Of a DNA stretch of 64,000 bases, positions 25,730-36,835 are shown piece by piece. The DNA comes from Holacanthus passer (Eukaryota > Chordata > Actinopteri > Pomacanthidae). The stretch lies in NCBI GenBank assembly GCA_025331565.1, contig JAFREQ010000106.1:1116001-1180000 (forward strand). The letters run 5' to 3'. The notes beneath the pieces are model-generated. The model was not told where the DNA came from. It saw only the letters and a program-made list of their open reading frames with translations, and ran no database searches. The translations under genes and the position numbers were made by a program. Each line of letters opens with the position of its first letter. Within the stretch, counting starts at the first letter, position 1.

Positions 25730-26070
25730 GTGAAATATGATTTGGGGCCAGGCAGGTGTTTACTGCATGCTAAACAGTGTCCTGCTGCTCATTCTGCAGG
25801 CCCTAATGGTGGGAATATATTAGCGAACGGTGTGAATTTTTAAAATCAGGGGAGGGTGATGAAACGCGCTATCGAGACGTTGCTGCCGCTTAGTACCATG
25901 TGACCTTGGGTTGCAGAAGCTCAGATCGTGGTGTGGAACAAGGGAAATGCCAGAGGGTTTGGAGGCTAATTAATAATTAATAATTCAATGCTTCTTTGTA
26001 TTGCAGTTGGTAGTGTGAAATCAAAAGGCATTAGAAATCAACTGCAGTAGGTCGAGTATCAGCCGAGAAC
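25730..26070. other. Candidate conserved non-coding element (unverified)
   Basis: Repeat-free sequence of mixed composition with GGCTAATTAATAATTAATAA near 25963-25982, a row of TAAT cores. Could be regulatory; conservation is not testable here. Confidence 0.2.
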
Positions 26071-26195
26071 TGCCCACACTGTTCAACCTCCTGAAACATT
26101 TCGAGATATCGTTTATCAGCGGATGACAACAAAAGTGCTGTCGTCTTTCATCATCCACGTCGTCTTCATCAATTCAAGGGATATGAATATGATCT

Positions 26196-26446
26196 GGGGC
26201 AACAACTAACAGTTATTTTCTTTTTTTTGATTTCTTTCTTTTGATTGATTAATCATTTAGTCTAGATGTCAGACAATTGCTAAAAATGCTCATCACAAAT
26301 TCCCAGAGCACTCAATGTTCAATTTACAATCATATGAAAGAGAAAAATGCTGCAAAGAAGAGATGTTTGTCATTTTTGTTTGATAAGTGACATAAATAAT
26401 TTGTCAAAATTGTTAGATTATTGATAATTAATGTTACTTTAATCAA
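26196..26446 (+). mobile_element. Family D repeat, longer copy
   Basis: Starts GGGGCAACAACTAACAG and contains GATTGATTAATCATTTAG, GATGTCAGACAATTGC and, near the end, TTAGATTATTGATAATTAAT. These are the words and order of the abundant teleost repeat with AGGGCTGCAACTAACG ends. Degraded; no coding frame. Confidence 0.65.
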
Positions 26447-27049
26447 CTCTCATTACTATTAAGGTCAAACATTAATAATGTCTCAATTATACACACTCAC
26501 ATTAAAGCATCTGTGGACTTGTTTTCAACTATTTTTCTGTGACATTTAGTTGATAAAAACTTGATGGACTGAAACAAGCGCCCTTCACCTTCACCTTCCA
26601 ACTCATTATTTGGTTTTAGTTGAACATTCTTTGCCATTGAAAACCCCTACTGACAGTTCCATAACAGTTCATCTGTCATTGTGACGTCCACCATTTTGTC
26701 AGATTTGTGACTGAGGAAATATTCACAGGCAGTTTGTGATTTGTTATTTAACAAGCGATGGCCCGATGGTTAGGGTTAGGGTTACCTTAACACTATCTTG
26801 TTACAGAGGTGACTTGGTCTGAGGATGTTTTTTCAGCAGAGATGCTACTGAATGATCACAGAAATATGGGAATACTACAGGCAGCAGCGTGTCTCTATGA
26901 TCCTCTCGCTCTTCTGCGACTCCATGTTGCTGCTTGTCACTTCAATCATGAAGGTTACATCACTCTATAGACAGATATACTGCATTCGTCCCAAACTGGT
27001 AAATTGTAGAATATAACAACTTGAGGAGAGGAATCAGAAATCAGCTTTT
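26447..27049. other. Non-coding spacer upstream of the tRNA terminator
   Basis: Unique sequence. At 26768-26784 there are just under three TTAGGG units, too short for a real interstitial telomere block. Nothing else recognised. Confidence 0.55.
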
Positions 27050-27053
27050 AAAA
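27050..27053 (-). terminator. Pol III terminator of tRNA-Arg(UCU)
   Basis: On the minus strand the tRNA 3' end at 27057 is followed three bases later by TTTT, the minimal RNA polymerase III stop signal. Its position just beyond the discriminator base is as expected for a functional tRNA gene. Confidence 0.8.
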
Positions 27054-27056
27054 GTC

Positions 27057-27148
27057 CGACTCTGGTGGGACTCGAACCCACAACCTTTGAATCACTGCTC
27101 AAGTGCTTGACTAGAAGTCCAATGCGCTATCCATTGCGCCACAGAGCC
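27057..27148 (-). tRNA. tRNA-Arg(UCU), intron-containing
   Basis: The 92-nt gene folds into a full cloverleaf after removal of a 19-nt intron, giving a 73-nt mature tRNA. Acceptor stem is GGCTCTG with CAGAGTC plus discriminator G; the D-stem is GCGC/GCGC; the anticodon stem is TTGGA/TTCAA around CTTCTAA; the T-arm is GTGGG, TTCGAGT, CCCAC. The anticodon TCT at 27115-27113 decodes AGA. The A box (TGGCGCAATGG) and B box (GGTTCGAGTCC) are intact. Arg-UCU tRNAs of vertebrates carry an intron at this site, and the mature part agrees with what I recall of the mammalian gene. No arm mismatch except one wobble pair in the acceptor stem and one in the anticodon stem. It stands alone: no other tRNA gene is seen in the window. 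Confidence 0.97.
27093..27111 (-). other. tRNA-Arg(UCU) intron, 19 nt
   Basis: The intron lies between nucleotides 37 and 38, one base 3' of the anticodon, the canonical eukaryotic position. It contains a small inverted repeat, TCAAG-CA-CTTGA. Removal would be by the tRNA splicing endonuclease. The borders were chosen so that the mature anticodon loop is CTTCTAA and the stem pairs fully. Confidence 0.9.
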
Positions 27149-27193
27149 AGATGAATGGATCATGTACAGACTTCAATGTAGTATAGAACTGAG

Positions 27194-27201
27194 TATTTAT
27201 A
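27194..27201 (-). promoter_or_regulatory. TATA-like word upstream of the tRNA
   Basis: The minus strand reads TATAAATA about 46-53 bases upstream of the tRNA 5' end. TATA-like elements can aid TFIIIB placement, but are usually nearer -30. In AT-rich DNA this may be chance. Confidence 0.2.
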
Positions 27202-28202
27202 GTACGATACAACTGACAGAAGGTGGGACTGAGAGAAAGAGGCTTCTAACTTGCACAAGAATCAATGAGTCAGACAGACTAGACAAACATATTCAGCTAA
27301 AGAACAGCTCTCTGTGAGTATATGGGGAGGGGGGATGCTAACAAGAAGAATGGTATCCTCTTATCCACTGCCTACACGTCCTTGTTGCATCATTATCTGT
27401 TTTTATTAAAGCTGTTTTGTGGTTGTTGATTATTGATAATAAAAAGTAATCAGATTACTGTTAGCTAGCCATGCTTGAAATCAGCTTTCTTGTTACTGTA
27501 CTTTTTAAAATACCTTGAGTCTAACTTGTTAATCTAATCTATTTTTTTCATATTTGTGATCACTGTACTGTTTTATGAAAGTGTTATTTTGCTGCATAGC
27601 TGTGCACCTACATGGATACTGAGGACTCACTGCAAGAAGCTGATTCAGAAATAGGATGTTAAGTGAGAAATTTGACTACCGACGTTTGGTGTAGAAGTCC
27701 TGCCAAGACAGGAAATCACAGATCTGGTTTAAGCTTCTTCCTGAGAGTAGGCCGGTTTATTTATTTAATTATACAGTGTATGAAATCATCGTGCCGCCTT
27801 TCATGGTTAACAGACTTAAACAGTGATTAGCTCTTAACCTTCGGCCTTAGCCCAGTTTGAACACGAAGGAAGAGTGAAAACCACAAAGAGGGTTAACTAT
27901 TAATTTTCTGTTCACACCTGCCCTCCGCTTATTTTCTCTTCATCTCTACCTTCCTCGACGTGTCTCTCCTTGTCTTCTCCCAGACGTTTTTTTTCTTCCC
28001 TCTTCCTCACCTCCATTTCTGCTCTCCTCACCCGTTCTCATCACTCACTCCGCTTCCATTGATCCTCCCATTTTCCATTGTCTCGTTCTCTCACGCCCGC
28101 TCTGTCTTTCTCTCCTGGCCAATATAAAGCAGACCAATATGAGATTTCTTGGTTGATGGAGAGCCACAGCCGCTCTATCACACTGTCTTTGTTTGTGCAT
28201 TG

Positions 28203-28229
28203 GTGTGTGTGTGTGTGTGTGTGTGTGTG
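28203..28229. repeat. (TG)n microsatellite
   Basis: Pure GT run of about 13 units; a shorter TG run follows at about 28314-28327. Confidence 0.95.
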
Positions 28230-28643
28230 CACGCTGGCGACTCTTGTCTCTGCTACTGTGTCTGTGCTGTTTTCTGTGTGTATTTATTTGTTTGGAGAGT
28301 GTTTTTTATTATAAGTGTGTGTGTGTGAATCTATTTCTTTGTGTGTGTTTGGCACAGCGCAGCTCTGCAGGCCAGTGGCTGTCAGTCTAATTCCATTTCT
28401 ATGGGAGACAGAGATGCTGGAGATAACAGTGTTGTGTGAGCTACTGTACTGCCCAGGCTTGTGTTTCAGTGGAGCTTCAATTAAAGTGAACTGGCTCCTG
28501 GGAGAGGAGTGGTGGCCGTCCGCCATGCTGCAGACACACACTCTATTCCCTGTGACTGATCGAATGGTTCCACGCTATACAACACCGCTTGACAGCACAC
28601 CGCCTGATGGAAAATAGTGAAGGAGGCGGGCAGGCACCACACG

Positions 28644-28667
28644 CACACACACACACACACACACACA
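28644..28667. repeat. (AC)n microsatellite
   Basis: Pure CA run of about 12 units, seen directly. Confidence 0.95.
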
Positions 28668-29404
28668 GGCCTCCAAATAGATGCACACAAACACTGACTC
28701 ACTTGTGCACATTTCTGAATCCAGTCTGATTGCAGCGTTTTGGGAGGAGGTGTGCATGATTACTGGGACTCCAGGATTACCTACATACTGTACGCTCCTG
28801 CTGAAAATTACATTTTATAGAAAATGGCTGCCCCACGATGTGCATGACAGCGCCTTCGCAACAGAAATTGCTAAACTTTTTCATTGTTCGCTTCACGGCG
28901 TCCATATTGTTGCCACCTCAAGTCGAATGTGTGCATATATTTTTATGGTTATTAATCATAGTGGCATCTCATTTTTACTGGCGTATTCCTCCGAGAGCGT
29001 ACAGAATGTCGCTGTCGTGCGACATCAGCTCACCACCTCCAGGGGAATAAATGTGCTTAGGCTGAGAGCTTGTATGACTCTTACATGGCAGCAGCACTGA
29101 GTCTGTTTGTCTCCTGAGGTAATAAACTAAATCTAAATGTTTACGGCCGTGCAGGAAGACGTCGGCGCGATGAGTCTCAGTGGGCTGCAGCTGTGACCCA
29201 GGTTTAGAGGGTTTTCTTTCAAGGGAAAGTGATGATCAGCTTTTCTTAGGGTTTGTTAAAGTAATGATTTACATACATATTTCTGTTGCACTGGAGAGCA
29301 GAGACATGCAAACGGATTTATTTTAGTTATAATGAATGTTAATGTAAGAATGACAGATATCTTCACACTGTCTCTAATGTGAGCAGCGTCGCTTGTATTG
29401 ATGA

Positions 29405-29802
29405 GCGCACAGAGAATTATCACCCAGCTGCCTTCAGCTCGACGGAGCTTTATAGCGAGTTTCAGCTCATTGTTTTTTCCACCTCGCAACTTTACTGTTT
29501 TGGCTCAGTCTCCACTCTCATCAGTGTCGTTTTCCGCTGCAGCAGGCAGCTGTTTCCAGTGAAAAGCTCCCGAAACCCGCTGTACACTACCTGCTCAGCA
29601 CCGAACAACAGGCAGACAAAGTTAGCGAGCAGCTGGTGAACGTTGTGGAGCATTTAGCAGCGAAGGAGCCACATATGTCCCTCAGGAGACGGTGGAGACC
29701 AAAGACGGAGCTGAAAGGAGAGCGAAGATTGAAACTCAATCAATGCTTCTGTATCTGTTGGATGTGTAAATAGGCAACTGTTTGCTTATAGAAACTTAAC
29801 AG
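29405..29802 (+). mobile_element. Family C MITE-like repeat, long copy
   Basis: Contains CACAGAGAATTATCACCC, GAGCTTTATAGCGAGTTTC, TGCTCAGCACCGAACAACAG, GCATTTAGCAGCGAAGGAGC and, near the end, TAAATAGGCAACTGTTTGC. These occur in the same order in 33106-33428 and partly in 62501-62812, and reversed in 37691-38093. It is the best-preserved interior of the family in this window. No transposase. Confidence 0.75.
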
Positions 29803-30839
29803 GTTGATTTTTTTTTATGGCAAAACATTTTAGTGCATGTTTCATAAGAATCTTCGCTGTTTTCCAAAAACCATAATTACGGAGCACTTTACAGAGAATG
29901 AAAGAAGACAAACTGACAGAAAAGAGCAAAAAGCTGACAAACTTACCTCTAAGTCATTTTAGTCATCTTTGCTGAGCTTTTGATCATGTTACACGATTTT
30001 CAAAAGCAGATGGAGTTTGCTCATTTGTCATTGAATTATTGATGTTGAAGTTATTATTTTTTTCAGAGCAGTTGAAAGATTTCTCGCCCGTGTTGGCTTT
30101 AAAGAAATTTTAAAAAATGAAAATTTGAACATCCACAGTTGTGTAACAACTAAGTGAAGTGAAGATGAAGTGATATAATCAAAAGCTCCAGAACAGACTG
30201 AGGTGAGATTGTTCCCAAGGTCATTGTTTCCCAAGGTCAAGAATGAAATTTTAAAATCAAGTTAACGAAGAAAGCAGCAGTTTGCACAAGACACATTATA
30301 CACTCGTGCGTGTGATGCTTTCAGTAAACCGCTGCTATTTGCGATCATACAGCTTGATTGCAGTTGTAAATAAACCAGGGCTGTTGTCAGTCAAGCATTA
30401 CAGTTGAACCATGTTCTGTGAGGTTTCAGTGCTGAGAGGGATGAAAACTAAGACAAGAAATTCAGTGCATTGTTCAATCAAGCGAAGTTTAACGGGCAAA
30501 TACTTTGCAACCAAGCAGAAATCATTTTCCATCCTTGATATCTTTGGCAGTGTTTGCAGTGACTCTCAGGTGATGTACGGCCGAACATACATTAATCCGC
30601 AGTTTGTCTGCTCCAGTTTTCCACACGGCTGCACGGAGAAGAAGTTGCTTACTTGCTTTTCCCTGTTTTCTCTCTTTGCTGAGCTGTGATGTAAAGCAAA
30701 CCGAACCGCATCGCTTGCTCCTCAGCACACGGCGTCTCGAGTGTTCCCCCCGCTTCGCTCGTTTACACATGATAACGCGCCATGAGTCGACCCAAAGAAG
30801 GGCTCCATGAGTATCACATGAAAAGACGGGGTTTACTCA
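29803..30839. other. Non-coding spacer
   Basis: Unique, AT-rich then mixed sequence. No recognised gene; frames of 92 and 82 codons overlap on opposite strands without domains. Confidence 0.5.
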
Positions 30840-31240
30840 AGCCGGCGCTCCTTAATCTTGACATGTGACGAACAACACTAATTTCCTCTCTTCTTTTCTC
30901 CTGCGAGCGGCGTTTTGATGATGTAAACACCTCCGTTTATCGCGTCTGCCTCCGAATTGCCTGAAGTGGCTGCTTCTGTAATTGCGGGTTGGAGCAGAGT
31001 GTTATTGTGTGTTAAAGACCGTGCTTGTCTGCACACACACAAAAAAAAAAAAAAAACAGGCAAATTTGTGTACATAATCCTTCAAGTGTTCACAGTTGAC
31101 TCTGCTGTGGTTTGGTGAGAAGTGGGCCCGCGAGGGATCCTTAAACGGCCACCTCGTCTTGTGACTCTATCACATTTACACCTTGATTAAGATCTTTAGG
31201 CTGTGACAGTAATTACCTGCCAGCTACTCGTCTTAAACAG
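30840..31240. other. Candidate conserved non-coding element (unverified)
   Basis: Repeat-poor, CpG-containing sequence broken by A16 at 31041-31056. The segment 31085-31235 includes TTGATTAAGATCTTTAGG and GTGACAGTAATTACC. Possible enhancer; inference only. Confidence 0.2.
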
Positions 31241-33105
31241 TCTGCAGACCCCAGGGAAGGAGGAGGGGGGAAGCTTGAGGAGGAAACGGAGAGAGGAAAA
31301 GGAGTGCGGGTAAAAACAAGAGCCGAGGGAAGAGGAGGAAAAAATTGAGTGTTTAGTGAAGGAGAAAAGGAGGAAACAGAATGTGAAGGGATGGCAAGTG
31401 ATGACATTGAACGGGGAGTTGTAAGCCAAACCGAGCAGTCTCCTCTGACAAGTTCATTTCTACATTTTAGGAGTTATAAGACTTTTATCTCCTACAGCAG
31501 TGACACTTGTTTTATCTGTGGCAGGGACGAGCTCTAAAACGCCTCACAAGCAAATAGAAAGTACACAAAACTTCAATGGGGATGACTTTGGCAAATACAA
31601 ATTGTTCCTGTTCTAATCTTTTCCACTGTTCTGCAAGTAAACACCGTGCATGTGCATGGACTTCTGTATTAGCCCGGTCAACATATCTGACTGCAAAGAC
31701 AAAAAGTCTCAGCCCAGGCTCGAGCTTGCACGATCAAAGGAGGCATTTGAATGCAGATTTTTTTTTTTTTTTTTTTTTTGTCGTTGAATACAATGACAAC
31801 GTATGAAGCTTCAAAGCGTCTGAGCATTTGGGTCAGGCCTAACTCTAAGCTGCAATCATGTTAAATATCAGCTCCTCTTGACAGACTGGAAAATGGTCGA
31901 AATGAGTAGCTTTGCGTTGGAAGAATGCCACTGAGTAATCTCTACAAAGACCATATATGTAGTGTAGTATTCAAGCAGGCATCAGTGCTAACGCCCGGCT
32001 GCTGCACCAACAAATGTCAGCCCGTCTCTTCTGAGGATTAACAATGGATCCCCGCATCTCGTCGTTCCTCCTCCCTCCTATCTACATCTCCTCTTCCTTT
32101 TGTTCCACTTCTGTCAGGCATTGTAACTCCCCTCTTTTCACCTCCTACAAATCAAGGCCTGCGTTCAGCCATCAATCACATGAGCGCAGTCTTTAACAGA
32201 ACGGGGAGATAAAGAGACGAGGGCTGTAATGCTTATTTGTCCATCAACTCCCCCTAAACTGACTAACAGGCTGAATCACAGCTAGCTCGTCAGCGATGGC
32301 CTTGCGCTGTGTAGGATCGGCGTGTTATTTGGTTTGATTTCTGAAGCCGTTCTTATTTGGTTGTCAGAGTGAGGTGCGAGGGTGGTTTTGCGCGCTACCT
32401 GCTCGCCGTGCGACCGCTGATCCATGAAGACAAACTCATTTTCTCCTCCGCCGGTAATGAAGAATGAAATCCTTTTGTTTAACGGCGGTGGGTTGAGCAC
32501 ACGATTGTCTTTACTTCTGTCTGTGCCTAGAGGAGGCCAACAAGATTTTTGCTTAAGTGCCTTGTGCCCTTTCACTGAGACGGATGATTCATTTAAAGAG
32601 GCATTCGAGCACATGTTGTTAGCTTGCTGCCTTTCATACGCTGCCTCGTGGATCCCGGTTGCACACACACATGCATTTTCAAGCACAGATATTTCAACTC
32701 ACACACACACACGCACATATATAGTTGCATGAATGTATATGCACAACACAAATCCTTAAAATTTTCTCTTCTTGGTAATTAAATGCAAATTGCACGGTGT
32801 AATTATATACCAGCACAGCATTAAAGCACCTTATAACATTCAAATTAGATTCACTTGTTTATGCTTTTTGAATTAAATTATAATTCCTCAACCTGCAAAT
32901 TAAAATTCTCGAGATAATTCGTTCTGTTTGCGCACTTTCCTCTTCACCTTCGTGCTGTTTCCAGAGGCGGCGACTTACATCCGTCTTATTTTGCGTTCGA
33001 GATATGTTTATTATCACGTTTTGAAAACACCTCTGCAGCAGCGAGGTATTACATATTTACATATTTCCATCTTAACATAATTCCAAATAGAAGGAGAAAT
33101 GCAGA
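31241..33105. other. Non-coding; purine tract and T22 run
   Basis: 31250-31395 is strongly purine-rich on the plus strand. A run of 22 T lies at 31758-31779. A short (AC)n is at about 32699-32711. The 134-codon minus-strand frame at 32282-32686 is not recognisable and lacks splice or promoter support. Confidence 0.55.
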
Positions 33106-33428
33106 TTAAAGCTGCACTAATGAATATATTTATATTAGTAGTGACACATCCACAGAGAAATGATCACCCGACACTGTTTCCCTCAGCTTGACAGAGCATG
33201 TTAGTATCTTTCAGCGCGTTGTTTTGGTTCAGAAGTTACCAACTGGCTGGTGAACACATTTGGCAGCTTAGGAGCCAGATATTTTTCTCAGGAGCTGATG
33301 GAGACCGAAACAGAGCTAAAAGGAGATCAAGTGGCCAGAAACACGACAATAGGCACCTGTTTGCAAACATGTTCAACGTTGTATGGTGGCAATAAGCCAA
33401 TACTGCAAAAATCAGTAAATGCTTTAAA
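33106..33428 (+). mobile_element. Family C MITE-like repeat with both ends
   Basis: Begins TTAAAGCTGCACTAATGAAT and closes with TCAGTAAATGCTTTAAAGTC, an inverted terminal relation (AAAGC at the left, GCTTTAA at the right). The interior, with AGGAGCCAGATATTTTTCTC and GAGACCGAAACAGAGCTAAA, aligns with 29405-29802. Internal deletions relative to that copy are evident. Non-coding, non-autonomous. Confidence 0.75.
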
Positions 33429-33622
33429 GTCAATATGAATAAAATAGAATAATCACTTCTTCTATAACCTGTTTCATTTCTGTCTCTTCACACGCAGATG
33501 CTCCCGGCCACTCTGTAATTTAGTTATCTTCCTCCTCAGGTTAGCAATTAAGCATCCTCAGGTTTTCTAAAATCACCTCATTTCTTGTCGAGAGAGCGAT
33601 TATCATACAGTGGGTGCTTGAG

Positions 33623-33651
<29 letters not shown>
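33623..33651. repeat. Poly-A tract (29)
   Basis: Uninterrupted A-run seen directly, one of the two longest homopolymers in the window. Confidence 0.95.
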
Positions 33652-33653
<2 letters not shown>

Positions 33654-34229
33654 TTAGCATTTCTGTCAGTACTTCAGTCAGCTTTCCCCCAGACTCGCAC
33701 TTACACTTGGGCAAGCAGAAAAGCCGGGATTGTTAACAGAAGGATATATAATAGCCCTTCATTAGAGGACTGGCTCGTATCCAGCGTACCTGAATTTCAC
33801 CCGATCCGATTGATATAGCTTACTCCCCTGCAAACCTGGGTCAAATAGCACTCGTAAATTATTCAGTGTTTATTTTAACCTACATGGAGTACTAGATGGG
33901 TGGGGTTTTACTGCAACAAGACACAGAAATATGTACTAAGCAGATGCTGGAACGCTTTGATTCGCTTTACTTCTTTGGTGTTCTCTTTAATTTTACCCCC
34001 AACCATCTGGCTCACATATTAACTAAACTAATTTTCAAATGCTATACTGCGTCTGCTCTCTTGTTCTGACGCTCTGCACGCCTCCCACTTCGCTTCAGTC
34101 CTTTTAATACTTTCTTCCATCCATACTTTCTGTCACCCTCGCCGCATCTCCAGGTCCTTCCTTCCTCCCTTGCTTCCATCTGTCTGTCTGTTTTGTGTCT
34201 TTGTCCTGATGTTGTTTTTCTCTCCACAG

Positions 34230-34233
<4 letters not shown>

Positions 34234-34261
<28 letters not shown>
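34234..34261. repeat. (CT)n microsatellite
   Basis: Pure TC run of about 14 units inside a longer pyrimidine-rich block. Confidence 0.95.
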
Positions 34262-34266
<5 letters not shown>

Positions 34267-35310
34267 TCCTCCTCTTTCTTCTTGGCAAACAGTTAGTACA
34301 TTATTTGTGCCCTTAGCAGGTGTTCTCCTGCACGGCTACAAGGGCTTATACCTGACATTTTACTACAATAACATTCACAGCCGAGGCAGGGAGTAGCATT
34401 CGGGGTAATGTTGCTGATCTTGTCTCTTAAGGCAGTGAAATAAAGAAGGCCGGATCATTGATATCTCAGGAATCAGCTGCTCGGATACGCAACATAATTG
34501 CTCCATTGTTTGCACAAAAAGCTTTCTGCAACATCTGATGCTTCCCGTGGTGTTAAAGGGGTCAGTCCTCGTCCCTCAGCGCTTCCTGTGGCACTCGCTC
34601 CTTCCCTCCCAATTGGCTGCGATGGATGTAGGAGGCGACGCTGCCATCCAGTAACATGGCAGATGTCTCTCACTGTGTGATTACTCAGTGTCAAGTAGGC
34701 GGTGAAAACAGGTGACACGTTTATTTGCGGGGCGTGCGCGAAGAAGGCTTTGACGATTACTCATCATTTGTGCAAATGTTCCCTCTCTTCACTTTCACTT
34801 CCCAAAGAGACCAGTCTTGGTTTAAAATAAAAATTGTTGCCGCACATTGCGATCAAGTGCTTTGGCAGAAGCGGTCAGTTTTACTCCTACACCGGCAGGC
34901 TCGACTGCAGTTATCTATTCTGTCTATGAAGCCTACCTGTCGCCTGGAGGACAGATGAATATGGTAACGATCTCGCTCCATGCTCCGGCTCTTCAATGCA
35001 AAAGCAGCAAGAACAATGCCGGAGCACTTCAGTCCGGTCTGTGTGTAGTGTACTCATGTAACACTCACTGTAGTAATCTGTCCTACTACAGGCCTGCTTT
35101 CGTCTGCAGAGCACAAATTCTGCAGCCTTCTACTAACCCCGATTTAAAATGAGTCTGTGCACATTTAATAGGCCAAATGTCTTGTGTTTTCTTTTGCAAG
35201 ATATGTGAACATGTGCAGCTGTTTACTGAAGCTACAAAACTCAGTCGACTAATGATAATAATGATATTCACAATACTGGTGTGTCTGATGAAACGTATGG
35301 GCTCAAGCTG

Positions 35311-35520
35311 AAATGATTAGATTAACTGATCAGTTGATTTATTGAAAATTAATCTGAGACTATTTTGATAATTAATTATTATTACTTGATGCTTTCTTTC
35401 CTGTTTTATGTCATTGTAAGTTGAATGTCTTTGGGTTTTAGGATCAGGCAAAACAGATAATTGAAGACGTCACCTTGGGCTCTGGGAAACTTTATCACAA
35501 TTTTAATACACAATTTTTTG
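35311..35520 (+). mobile_element. Family D repeat, second long copy
   Basis: Contains ATTAATCTGAGACTATTTTG, TGTCTTTGGGTTTTAGG and GAAGACGTCACCTTGGGCTC followed by TGGGAAA. I recall all three in this order from the abundant teleost repeat with ATTAATCG-rich ends. The two long copies here retain different parts of the element. Confidence 0.7.
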
Positions 35521-36713
35521 TAAACAACATGTAAATCCTTAATAAAATACTTTTTTATTGAACAACATAACACCTAACAAATCAGCCAAAAAATATATGT
35601 ATAGTCACAGTTGATATTAGCATAACGTAGCCTCGTAATCAGACTGATTACCTTTTTGTTTCACTCCGTTATTCAACTTCATGTTTGCCTTTTTGTTTGT
35701 GAGAAGTTATTATTTTGACCAATCAGTGATGAGTGACGCATCCATCTGTATCTGTGGTTAAGAAATACGACTTGTTATAAATCCACCTGTGTACCTTTGC
35801 TGATCCCATCCACCTGTTCTCTTTTCTCTTGTTCTGGCACAGAAACGTGACATTTACGATCTTAAATGCACCTTAAATGCTCTGATTAGCTGGTTCTTTG
35901 TCTGACTGGGGCAGCACCAGGCTTATATACTGTACGTAGGCAGGAATTGGCAGGTTTGGAAACCGGCGAAGGATGAAGTGCCTAAAGATCATTTTCCCAA
36001 CCTAACTCGTTCCTCCAGATCCGCTCCTCTGTGCAGCTTAACACGTCGCACTCCCTGAAATTTGAGGAAAGAGACACGAGAGATTAAGACTCAGGAATAG
36101 CCGCTCTCTGATTTTGAAAAAAAGAAAAGGAAAGAAAAAGAGTGCTTGATTTTAAGAGGCACTCCCCCAATATTGAGGTTCTTCAAGTATCAGGCAATCC
36201 AAACAGATCTCAAGTGTGTCAGATGTCTGAAAACAATCTCCAAATGGATACGTCTCTGTGGCTCTTTCAGCGAGCGCCGTTCGCCGACTGTGTGCCTAAT
36301 GCGTCTGGCAAACAATGCTGATGCTCGCCGGCAGTGAGGCAGACACACTATCTGCTTCACATTAACCTCCCTCTGTGTTCCCAATGTCTGTTGACCCAGA
36401 CGTATTATAAACCTACAGGTAGGCACTGGAGAGCGTGTTATCTGGAGATGAGCGAAGATGCACACACACACACACCACAGATCATCGTTATCCTGTCGCG
36501 CAGTAGGTAGGAACGCCGTCGTCGCACAGGGTGTGATGTGTGTGTAATGTGAACACACGTGCACACACACACGCAGCTCTAACTGCTCTGACTGGCGGGC
36601 ATGCTGGGGCAGATATAGCAGCATTGATGGCTAATGAATGTAGGCTGTATAGTGGATTCCCCCGAGGTGATATTTGACTACAATCTCCAGAGTCTCTCCC
36701 CAGATCTACAGCA
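35521..36713. other. Non-coding unique sequence
   Basis: No gene recognised. Short AC tracts at about 36460-36475 and 36561-36572 produce the Cys/Val/His-rich 144-codon minus frame, which is not credible. Confidence 0.5.
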
Positions 36714-36740
36714 CATATGATGATTAATATTCATCATATG
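36714..36740. repeat. 27-bp near-perfect palindrome
   Basis: CATATGATGA and TCATCATATG are exact reverse complements around a TTAATAT centre, in which only one further pair mismatches. Seen directly. Could be a dimeric factor site or a cruciform-prone sequence. Confidence 0.9.
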
Positions 36741-36835
36741 GCTCCTCCGTTGCCTGCAGATGCCCCCTCTGTATCCCCCGAGACCTACAAACCCTGACAC
36801 TAACATTATATCCATTTACACACAGCGGGCTTGAT

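Larger units (their letters stand above)
27202..29404. other. Non-coding, pyrimidine patch and TG/AC microsatellites
   Basis: 27915-28110 is pyrimidine-rich on the plus strand. Microsatellites lie at 28203-28229 and 28644-28667. The 139-codon frame at 28681-29100 has no recognised domain. No gene supported. Confidence 0.55.
33429..35310. other. Non-coding; A29 and (CT)n tracts
   Basis: Contains an uninterrupted run of 29 A at 33623-33651 and a pyrimidine-rich block at about 34065-34285 that includes (CT)n. The remainder is unique with no recognised gene. Confidence 0.55.

Noticed and set aside
26768..26784. Interstitial telomere-like TTAGGG units
   Set aside because: Under three units, expected by chance or as part of a CTAACC-type dispersed repeat; no evidence of a fusion point.
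36190..36624. 144-codon minus frame
   Set aside because: Cys/Val/His-rich because it crosses two AC tracts; no domain.
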